Positions 32,786 to 40,109 of a DNA stretch of 58,744 nt are shown piece after piece. The stretch covers positions 1-58,744 of IMG/VR virus record IMGVR_UViG_3300032282_001014, one strand, 5' to 3'. The stretch is from a virus. Numbering within the stretch: position 1 is the stretch's first letter; every line of letters starts with the position of its first letter. The notes under the pieces are model-generated. The model was not told the origin of the DNA. It saw nothing but the letters and a program-made list of their open reading frames with translations, and did not search any database. A program made the translations under genes and the position numbers.

Positions 32786-33030
32786 GCGAGATGTCTGACT
32801 TCCAAAAACAATTTATGTCCCGTGGTACAGGTGCCAAGCTGTTTACCCAAACTGAGTTTGACGAGGCTCTCACCATGGCCAGAGCTGAGATTATGGCGGT
32901 GGCCATAGAAACAACCAAGACAGCGATTATGATTGAGCGGGAAGCCTGTGCTACGTTGGCTGACAATTGTACCAATATTGAAGAACTGGGAGAGGTAATC
33001 CGTAACCGGATCCCGTCCCAGCGTAACTAA
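32782..33030 (+). CDS. Small helical hypothetical protein
   Basis: The 82-residue protein overlaps the previous gene by four bases. It ends with REACATLADNCTNIEELGEVIRN (two pieces: REACATLADNC and ELGEVIRN), a helix-Cys motif found in many phage proteins. It resembles in form the 81-residue protein at 33839-34084 (ERERCAQKADML). It is the last gene before the repeat region and the terminase genes. Confidence 0.6.
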   Translation: MSEMSDFQKQFMSRGTGAKLFTQTEFDEALTMARAEIMAVAIETTKTAIMIEREACATLADNCTNIEELGEVIRNRIPSQRN

Positions 33031-33258
33031 TCGTGTGATCGTTCGTTCGGGTAATCGTTCGACAAAAAGAACCGACCGAACGATTGGCGTAGATCACAGT
33101 CTAAAACGACTCGACGGACGGAGGAGAGGGCAATTTAGCCTCTCTCCGTAGCTCGTCAGAGTGAGTAAAAGTAATCGTTCGTTCGGCTGTGTTCTCTATA
33201 GAACGAACGATTAAACCGAACGATTACTTTTTTGGTGTTTTTAAGGAGATAAGCTATA
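33031..33258. repeat. Inverted-repeat array before terS (candidate pac/origin/control region)
   Basis: This 228-base gap holds six copies of CGAACGATT or its complement: ATCGTTCG 33038-33045, AATCGTTCG 33053-33061 and 33173-33181, and CGAACGATT 33077-33085, 33204-33212 and 33217-33225. TAATCGTTCGTTC (33172-33184) pairs perfectly with 33201-33213. A competing 15-base pair joins 33167-33181 and 33217-33231, followed by a T tract. A third hairpin is ACGGAG/CTCCGT with AGAGG (33118-33129, 33139-33149). TGTGATC/GATCACA (33034-33040, 33092-33098) enclose the first group. The terminase position suggests a packaging recognition site, though an origin or attenuator is equally possible. Confidence 0.8.
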
Positions 33259-33849
33259 ATGTCTGACATGATGATTAAACCAAAGAAACCCAACGGTGCT
33301 CCACGGAAGTTTGACAGGGAGCTTGTCGGTAACCACGTCTGCTCGGAGCTTATGAAAGGTCGGAGTCTGAATAATATTCTGGTCTCTGATGCCGGCATGC
33401 CTTCTCCCTCCGGTTTTCTGGACTGGGTAAATCAAGACCCCGAGGGACTTGGCAAGCACTACGCGCATGCGCGCGAAATCGGTTACAAGCTGCTCGCCGA
33501 AGAAATCGTCGCCATCTCCGACGAAAATCATACGCTCATCGAATGCGACGCACTAGACCCAGACGGCAACCCGATGCTGGACGCTACCGGCAATCGTATA
33601 CGCAAGAGCATAATGATGCCGCTGTCCTCGGACGCCATCGCTCGTAACCGGCTCCGTGTTGACACACGCAAGTGGATGCTCAGTAAGGTGTTGCCGAAGA
33701 TCTACGGTGATAAGCTGACCACGGAGCATACCGGCAAGGACGGTGGTCCGATAACGCTGGCTGCTATAGACCTCACCAACCTGTCTGACGACGAGCTGAT
33801 GCAGATGCAGAAGCTGTTAGGCAAGACCGGAGTACCTAATGACAAATGA
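33259..33849 (+). CDS. terS: Terminase small subunit
   Basis: The 196-residue protein starts at ATG after AAGGAGAT. The N-terminal part (APRKFDRELVGNHVCSEL, GRSLNNILVSDAGMPSPSGFLDW) has the helix-turn-helix expected of phage small terminases. The middle is an oligomerisation-like helix, and the C-terminus ends LTNLSDDELMQMQKLLG. It should recognise packaging DNA and stimulate TerL. It is preceded by the inverted-repeat array, and its GC content looks higher than that of its neighbours. Confidence 0.82.
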   Translation: MSDMMIKPKKPNGAPRKFDRELVGNHVCSELMKGRSLNNILVSDAGMPSPSGFLDWVNQDPEGLGKHYAHAREIGYKLLAEEIVAISDENHTLIECDALDPDGNPMLDATGNRIRKSIMMPLSSDAIARNRLRVDTRKWMLSKVLPKIYGDKLTTEHTGKDGGPITLAAIDLTNLSDDELMQMQKLLGKTGVPNDK

Positions 33850-34084
33850 TGACTTCGCTCATGAGATCATGCTCTGCTTCTCAGCGTCGCCGGTGTCCGC
33901 TGACATCAACGCAACACGGGTGTATACCGTCATGGAGCAGATCCGCAAGGACGAGCGTGAACGCTGTGCCCAGAAAGCAGACATGCTAGCCAAGAGCTGG
34001 CGAGGTAACGAGAGCTTTAGCCGAGAGGTGCGGGAGACATCGGCAATGGCTTGTGACCTGCTAGGTGCGGTGATACGAGGATGA
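33839..34084 (+). CDS. Small hypothetical protein between terminase genes
   Basis: The 81-residue protein overlaps TerS by 11 bases and TerL by four. It has ERERCAQKADMLAKSW near its middle, the same kind of charged Cys helix as in the 32782-33030 protein. No enzyme motif is visible. Its location suggests a packaging accessory or a remnant of duplication; unknown. Confidence 0.6.
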   Translation: MTNDDFAHEIMLCFSASPVSADINATRVYTVMEQIRKDERERCAQKADMLAKSWRGNESFSREVRETSAMACDLLGAVIRG

Positions 34085-35652
34085 ACGCTCCGCTCTCACC
34101 AACGGTAATGCTAGACCTGATCAAGAAGGAACAGGACAGGCGAGCTGCTACCTCAAGCCTATACGAGTTCGTGAAGCAGTCGTGGCACGTAGTAGAGCCA
34201 GGAGTACCCTTCGTGCCCAGCTGGCACATTGAGGCTATCTGCGAGCATCTTGAGGCAGTGTCGGCAGGGGACATAACTCGACTGCTCATCAACATCCCGC
34301 CACGACACTCCAAGTCAACCATCGTGTCCGTCATGTGGCCAATGTGGGAGTGGATTGAACAGCCAGAGGAGAAGTTCCTGTGTGCCTCGTACTCCGGTGT
34401 GCTGTCAACCCGAGACAACTTGAAGGCACGACGACTGATACAGTCGCCATGGTATCAGGAACGATGGCTCAAGAACTTCACGCTGTCAGGCGACCAGAAC
34501 GCTAAGCAGAGATTCGAGAACGACAAGACCGGCTACCGCATCGCGACCTCGGTAGGCGGTACAGCGACGGGTGAGGGTGGATCCCGCCTCCTGCTCGATG
34601 ACCCACACGGCGCACAGGACGCACAGTCCGACGCAATGCGTGAGACGGCATTAGAGTGGTTCGATCAGGTATGGTCAACCCGACTCAACGATCCCAAGCG
34701 AGACGCCATGGTAACCATCATGCAGCGTCTGCACGACCGAGACATCAGCGGACACATCCTTGAGGACATCAAGGGATGGGAGCACATATGCATACCGGCA
34801 GAGTGGGATGGCAGGGAACGCAAGACAGTGCTCGGTGGCTATGACCCTCGTAAGGTCAAGGGAGAGCTGATCTGCCCAGAGCGATTCGGCGACAAGGAGA
34901 TCACTGCACTCAAGCAGTCCCTCGGCGTGTACGGCACCAGCGGACAGCTACAGCAGGATCCGGCACCGATAGAGGGTGGTATCCTGAAGACCAAGCACTT
35001 CCAGCAGTGGTCAGCAGACAAGGAGCTGCCGCAGTTTGAGTACATACTGCAGAGCTACGATTGCGCATTCACCGAGAAGACCACAGGAGACCCGACAGCC
35101 TTCACAGCCTATGCGGTGTTCTCGATGAAGGGTAAGCGACAGGTCATGCTGATAGACGCATGGGACGAGCACCTCAGCTATCCCGCACTGCGGAAGAAGG
35201 CGATAGCAGAGTGGAACACGGAGTATGGTGGTGCCACAGACGACAGCCCATACGCACGGGCGAGACGACCCAACAGGGTACTTGTAGAGGCTAAAGCAAG
35301 TGGCCAGAGCCTAATACAAGATTTGCGCTTGGCGAATGTGCCAGTTGTAGGTTATAATCCTGGTAATGCTGACAAGGTATCCCGTGCCCATCAGGCAGCT
35401 CCCGTGTTGGAGCAGGACATACTGTGGATCCCTGAGTCAAAGAAGAATCGTGGTCACTATGTAACATGGGCAAAGGGATTCCTCAAGCAGCTTGAGAAGT
35501 TCCCGATCGCTGAACATGATGACTACGTTGATACGTTCACACAGGCTATCATCTACCTACGGAATGACGGGTGGTTCCAGATGCCAGTGGCAAAGGACAT
35601 TGATGAACCAGCACAGAAGAAACGCGAGAGGATAAACCCATATGCAGCCTAA
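34081..35652 (+). CDS. terL: Terminase large subunit
   Basis: The 523-residue protein has the ATPase-nuclease layout. Its Walker A variant is PPRHSKST (about 73-80), Walker B is RLLLDDPHG (about 169-177), and a coupling-like region follows. The nuclease part has YDCAFTEKTTGDPTA (from about 326) and a late acidic site HDDYVDTF (about 479). It drives DNA into the prohead and cuts concatemers. The gene overlaps its neighbours. Its first three quarters look clearly richer in G+C than the rest of the window, with a return near 35285, inside the nuclease part. Confidence 0.92.
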   Translation: MNAPLSPTVMLDLIKKEQDRRAATSSLYEFVKQSWHVVEPGVPFVPSWHIEAICEHLEAVSAGDITRLLINIPPRHSKSTIVSVMWPMWEWIEQPEEKFLCASYSGVLSTRDNLKARRLIQSPWYQERWLKNFTLSGDQNAKQRFENDKTGYRIATSVGGTATGEGGSRLLLDDPHGAQDAQSDAMRETALEWFDQVWSTRLNDPKRDAMVTIMQRLHDRDISGHILEDIKGWEHICIPAEWDGRERKTVLGGYDPRKVKGELICPERFGDKEITALKQSLGVYGTSGQLQQDPAPIEGGILKTKHFQQWSADKELPQFEYILQSYDCAFTEKTTGDPTAFTAYAVFSMKGKRQVMLIDAWDEHLSYPALRKKAIAEWNTEYGGATDDSPYARARRPNRVLVEAKASGQSLIQDLRLANVPVVGYNPGNADKVSRAHQAAPVLEQDILWIPESKKNRGHYVTWAKGFLKQLEKFPIAEHDDYVDTFTQAIIYLRNDGWFQMPVAKDIDEPAQKKRERINPYAA

Positions 35653-35806
35653 GAAACCTGTTTGGGACAAGAGTCGTCCCGCCAAGCTAGGTGAATCGAA
35701 ACCTCTAACATCAAAGCAGAAGACTTCTGCAAAGGACGCAGCCAAGTCTGCCGGTCGTCCGTATCCCAACCTCGTTGACAACATGCGCGCAGCGAGGAAG
35801 AAATGA
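35642..35806 (+). CDS. Small basic protein after TerL
   Basis: The 54-residue frame MQPKKPVWDKSRPAKLGESK... is Lys/Pro/Ser rich, overlaps the TerL end by 11 bases and the next ATG by four (ATGA). Conserved-looking GRPYPNLVDNMRA near the end resembles small proteins found between TerL and DUF5872 genes in podovirus-like phages. Function is unknown, possibly virion or packaging related. Confidence 0.65.
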   Translation: MQPKKPVWDKSRPAKLGESKPLTSKQKTSAKDAAKSAGRPYPNLVDNMRAARKK

Positions 35807-36054
35807 GCAAGCTACTCGACAAGAGCAAGATGGCTTGCAACAAACCCAAGAGTACACCAAGCCACCCCACCAAGTCACACGTAGTCAAGGCATGCGCCGA
35901 TGGGCAGGAGAAGATTATACGCTTCGGACAGCAGGGTGTCAAAGGCTCTCCCGACGGCAGCGCACGCAACGAATCATTCAAAGCACGACACGCAAAGAAC
36001 ATAGAGAAGGGTACTATGTCTGCGGCGTACTGGGCTAACAAAGTTAAATGGTAA
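35803..36054 (+). CDS. DUF5872-like protein
   Basis: The 83-residue protein contains IIRFGQQGVKGSPDG, FKARHAKNI and SAAYWANKVKW, the conserved pieces of DUF5872, a phage family usually located near TerL or portal. It is basic and may bind DNA. The function of the family is not known to me. It lies eight bases before the large 1348-residue protein. Confidence 0.8.
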   Translation: MSKLLDKSKMACNKPKSTPSHPTKSHVVKACADGQEKIIRFGQQGVKGSPDGSARNESFKARHAKNIEKGTMSAAYWANKVKW

Positions 36055-36062
36055 GGTGAGCT

Positions 36063-39000
36063 ATGCCTGAGTTCCGTTCCCGTCCTGAGCAATATCCCGT
36101 CATAGGTGCGTTAGGTCGCTACCTAAAGAAAGCTGATGATTTCGCTCGTGCACCAGGAGGTTATGAGAACCCACCAGTGGCTATCATCTCAGACTTACTC
36201 AACATACCGCCAATATACCGCACGTTAGAGAACATCAATTACGGTACACCAGTCACACAGGGTAGAGGTGAGACCTATGGGTTCACGGCAGACACCAAGG
36301 ATGCTCTAACGGGTGCACTAGACATTGCGCCAATTGTACCGGCGGCAGCACGTATGGTCAAGCCTCTGGCCAAAGCGGCAGCGCCATATGCTGCTCGGCA
36401 CGCAGTGAACCTCGCTGAGAAGTACGGTGTGTCACCGACCATGAACGTCATCAAGCCTAAAGGTGGTAATTGGTTGAATCACACCGTTGGAGACGCCGTT
36501 GAACCATTGAAACGTCATTTGACTTTCACACCTCCTTCAGAAGTACCTAACACTGACGCAGTTAACAAATGGGTTGACAGCAAGTTAGCTAAGTATATTA
36601 CTAATGAAATGGCTACGCCGGAAGACCCTATAAGAGCCTTAGCTGAAAAAGATATATTGCATTTTCAACCTCGCTATGTGGGTCTATACTCAAATCTCAT
36701 GGACACAAGAATGCGAGGTGGTTTCCCAAGAGAAGGTATGGCTAATTCACCGTTAGCTATTGATTGGGAAAAGTTCGCAGACAGTGCTATAAATCGAAGC
36801 ACAGCTGGAGAACAGTTGAACTTTAGAGGCAACGCAGAGAATATGCCTTGGTTAACCAAAGTGCCTCCAGAGACTCCGGTTTATAGTCCTAAACATAATG
36901 TAATGGCTTCAGAAAATTTAGGCTTCCCGCATCTCATAGACGAGCTTAAAAATGCGACAAGTGCCGCGAGTGACTTGCCAGCAAACCTGCGTATTGATTT
37001 GAAAAGCTTAGACAAGCTCACTGTACCTCAGGCAGTAGAGCGTGTAGCAAAGATAAACGCATTCCGAGCTAAACAAGCTGCGGAAGCCGAGCGTGAAGGT
37101 ATGATGGCTAATCTGCAGGAGAAGCCGCGATTAGCAGATGAAGATTTAAATTTATCGTTTACTGAAAAGCCAGGAGGCACTTGGGTTGACATCCCAGAAA
37201 CAACAGATGCCAAAGGGATGAAATTATGCAGCTCTATAGGCAAAGCAGGTGGTTGGTGTACTCAGAGCGAATGGGCAGCTAAAGATTACGGTTCAGGAAT
37301 TAACCGGCTCACAGCACTTTTAGATGCTGAAGGTCGTCCACATGTGCAAGTGAAGATCACGCAAGACGTAGATGAAGTCGTTGCTATCGAAGACGCAACT
37401 ATGTATATGACGCCGGAGCAAGAAATTGCTTACGACCGTCATTTCAGCAAATTAGACAGACCTCCTGAGTTTGGTGAAAGTCTTGACTGGATGGAAGAAA
37501 ATGCTCCGGACGCTTACAAGGTGTACGAAGAAATTATAAACAGTCAACCTAAGCTGCCGCCAAGTATCACCGAACTCAAACCTCCTGGCAACTCGTTTAG
37601 CAGCGATCGCGCACAAGAGTACTCCAAGCGCGACCCATACTACGGATCAAAATTGACTCAGTCTGTTCTCAAGTTCTTAAACAGCGGAGAGTGGGGTAAA
37701 GTTAACGATCTACATCATTACGGTATCGTGGATTTAGAAAAAGACCCTGTAATGTTGACGCAGTATTTAAGAAGGATCACTAATGCAAGCGACGCTGAAG
37801 CTCAAACGATATTCAACGCTGCTGTCGACGCGAACCCAAACGCACCACGTTTCATGACCACTATTCAGCTACGCGACTTTATTGAAGGCTCTATGAAACC
37901 AGAAGGTTTCGCCCAAGGAGGTTCCGTGAATTTCGCTGCTGGTGGTTACGCAGAGTACGATGACGACCTGATACGTCAGATGGCAGCGGAGCTGGTTGAC
38001 GCACAGCAGGAGAGAGCAGAAGAGTCCAGAGACATACCTGAGCTTTCCCTGCTTGACAGCTTGAGGAACATGAGTCCCCTCGGTGGGCGTGTGTCTGCGG
38101 GACCATTTGACTTAGACGCGATGACCCACAGCGGCGGCGTAAACTTGAGAGGCAGCGTAGGTACAGACAACTTACGTGGGTATGTTGACGTAGACCCTCG
38201 GCAGAAGAAATTGTCTCAGTTGGGAGTCACTTACGAAGACATGAATCCTCGCGGCGGGTATCACTTGAACGCTAGCATGGATCCCGAGACACGTGAGAAG
38301 ACTCTCAATGCTTTGTACCGTAAACAACTGAGCGACGGATCCGAGCTTATGGTTGGCGGTACACATAGACCCGATAGCCGGCAGACCATGTTGAACCTTA
38401 TGTACCGTTACGGCTTCGCGCAGGGTGGTGAGGTACAGGCAAGGACTCGCGCAGGGACACCGGCTAAACCTACTTTTTTAGATGATCAAATCGAACGGAC
38501 TGAGGCTCGTTTAAAAGGTTTAGTAACCGATCCTGATCAAGAACTTCGTAACATTGCCCGACAGTATTTCCCTTCTGAGGATGACACCCCAGAAGAGCGT
38601 TATCGTAAGATGGAAGACTTAGCTTTAGGTTTTGCCGGAACTACTGGTAAAATTCCAAACAAAGGTGGTGCGAAGCTAAGCGTGCCTGAGATTGATTTAT
38701 CTCGTCGTAAACTATTTGGTTTAAGCACTGAACCAAAACCGGCTAACTTACCTGTTGAACAACCTAACATAATTAAAAATGTGTTAGAAACTCCTGTAAC
38801 TCGTAGGCAGGTTTTAAGGAGCGGATTAGCTAACACTTTAAAATCTTTTATGCCAGAGGGTTTATCAAATCCGTTAACTCGTTTAGCTAGCGAGGAAACT
38901 GCTAAAGAAACTGCTAAAGAAGCGGTTAAATCTACAGCTCCTAGTTTAATGTCAGAGTTAAAAGCATCGATTTACAATATGCCTAGGCGATCATTAGATC

Positions 39001-40109
39001 ATAACTGGGGTATGAACACGCTCCTTGACAGAGGTTACATCACTAAAAACTTATTAAACTACAGCGGAGAATCGCTTCTAAATAAAATGTCTTTAAAAGA
39101 AGCTTTGCGCCAGATTAAATCTGACCCAAAAGTTTATAAAAAGTTTAAAAAGACATTAAATGATTTGAACAATGAAGAACGTGTCCCATTGATTCAATAC
39201 TCAAAAAATAAAGAAGATTATTTAAAATTACTTTCTGAAGACGGATACTCTAAAAACATAATAGCTAGAGAAAGCAGGTTATGGGATCAAAACGATGGTA
39301 AGTTTAAACGAGCACGTTTACCGAGTGAAGAATCTTCTTACCCTATGTACGACCCTCATCATTCTCCATCTAATTTAGAAGAAGGTTTTGAAAAAGGCGG
39401 TAAGGTTAAACGTAAAGAGCCTTCACCGTTTGACGATTTAGAGCCGACGTTCGGTGACCGGATGGGCGCATGGGTGTCAGATAAAGTAACCGAAGGCGGT
39501 ATTAATTTATACGACAAACTGTCTAACCGTGACCGAATGTCCGCTGCGCATAAAATTTATCTTGATACGTTTGCGCGAGATAAACGAGACCCAATCACCG
39601 CTAAAGATTTCAACACCGAAGAGTTAGCAGAGTTGCAAAACTTGATCCGGCAGAAAGAAAAGATGTTAGGCGGTAAAGGTAAAGGTTACATTGAGTACAA
39701 AGATTATACCGAGCTAACGGGTGGTGACCGGCGTAAAGGAATTACGGCAAACCTGATTGGCGGTGTCATGCCTCCACGTCCTTCGCTGGCTAAGTCGCTC
39801 GGACAATTTAATTACGAATTAGACCCTACAACTAAACAGTACAAGATAATTGATGAGTATGATTTTAATCCGCAGCAGATTGAGTACCAAGGTAGGAAAG
39901 TTGACGTTCCTGTCGAACACTATGGCGATTACCTTGGAGAAGGGTCTCTTTACGCTCTTGCTCGTTTATATGGTGGTCGTAAAATGCCTCCTGGCACTGG
40001 GCGCAAAGTCGAACTCTCAGTACCGTACGCAAAGGGTGGAGCGGTAGAGTTCAATCCTGATGAAATTGATATGATGGCAGCGCAGTTAATAGAGGAACAA
40101 AATGGCTGA
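36063..40109 (+). CDS. Giant multidomain virion-associated protein
   Basis: The 1348-residue protein lies between terminase and portal. Visible parts are a hydrophobic N-terminal region (RTLENINYGTP, IAPIVPAAARMVKPLAKA), and a Cys/Trp block around residue 390 (MKLCSSIGKAGGWCTQSEW, HVQVKI) reminiscent of PcfJ-like proteins. A repeat-rich central part and a charged C-terminus follow. GG boxes (FAQGGSV about 615, FAQGGEV about 784, EKGGKV about 1108, AKGGAVEF about 1322) separate blocks. The two sequences IRQMAAELVDAQQE and IDMMAAQLIEEQNG are related. No enzyme is proven; injection or toxin-like function is open. Confidence 0.65.
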   Translation: MPEFRSRPEQYPVIGALGRYLKKADDFARAPGGYENPPVAIISDLLNIPPIYRTLENINYGTPVTQGRGETYGFTADTKDALTGALDIAPIVPAAARMVKPLAKAAAPYAARHAVNLAEKYGVSPTMNVIKPKGGNWLNHTVGDAVEPLKRHLTFTPPSEVPNTDAVNKWVDSKLAKYITNEMATPEDPIRALAEKDILHFQPRYVGLYSNLMDTRMRGGFPREGMANSPLAIDWEKFADSAINRSTAGEQLNFRGNAENMPWLTKVPPETPVYSPKHNVMASENLGFPHLIDELKNATSAASDLPANLRIDLKSLDKLTVPQAVERVAKINAFRAKQAAEAEREGMMANLQEKPRLADEDLNLSFTEKPGGTWVDIPETTDAKGMKLCSSIGKAGGWCTQSEWAAKDYGSGINRLTALLDAEGRPHVQVKITQDVDEVVAIEDATMYMTPEQEIAYDRHFSKLDRPPEFGESLDWMEENAPDAYKVYEEIINSQPKLPPSITELKPPGNSFSSDRAQEYSKRDPYYGSKLTQSVLKFLNSGEWGKVNDLHHYGIVDLEKDPVMLTQYLRRITNASDAEAQTIFNAAVDANPNAPRFMTTIQLRDFIEGSMKPEGFAQGGSVNFAAGGYAEYDDDLIRQMAAELVDAQQERAEESRDIPELSLLDSLRNMSPLGGRVSAGPFDLDAMTHSGGVNLRGSVGTDNLRGYVDVDPRQKKLSQLGVTYEDMNPRGGYHLNASMDPETREKTLNALYRKQLSDGSELMVGGTHRPDSRQTMLNLMYRYGFAQGGEVQARTRAGTPAKPTFLDDQIERTEARLKGLVTDPDQELRNIARQYFPSEDDTPEERYRKMEDLALGFAGTTGKIPNKGGAKLSVPEIDLSRRKLFGLSTEPKPANLPVEQPNIIKNVLETPVTRRQVLRSGLANTLKSFMPEGLSNPLTRLASEETAKETAKEAVKSTAPSLMSELKASIYNMPRRSLDHNWGMNTLLDRGYITKNLLNYSGESLLNKMSLKEALRQIKSDPKVYKKFKKTLNDLNNEERVPLIQYSKNKEDYLKLLSEDGYSKNIIARESRLWDQNDGKFKRARLPSEESSYPMYDPHHSPSNLEEGFEKGGKVKRKEPSPFDDLEPTFGDRMGAWVSDKVTEGGINLYDKLSNRDRMSAAHKIYLDTFARDKRDPITAKDFNTEELAELQNLIRQKEKMLGGKGKGYIEYKDYTELTGGDRRKGITANLIGGVMPPRPSLAKSLGQFNYELDPTTKQYKIIDEYDFNPQQIEYQGRKVDVPVEHYGDYLGEGSLYALARLYGGRKMPPGTGRKVELSVPYAKGGAVEFNPDEIDMMAAQLIEEQNG

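Noticed and set aside
33031-33258. CRISPR array or tRNA cluster
   Set aside because: The boxes are short inverted repeats of uneven spacing without uniform spacers, and no tRNA cloverleaf or anticodon loop fits.
35330-35360. TATAAT-like box inside the terminase gene
   Set aside because: It is intragenic, with a poor -35 box and no gene start close behind it.
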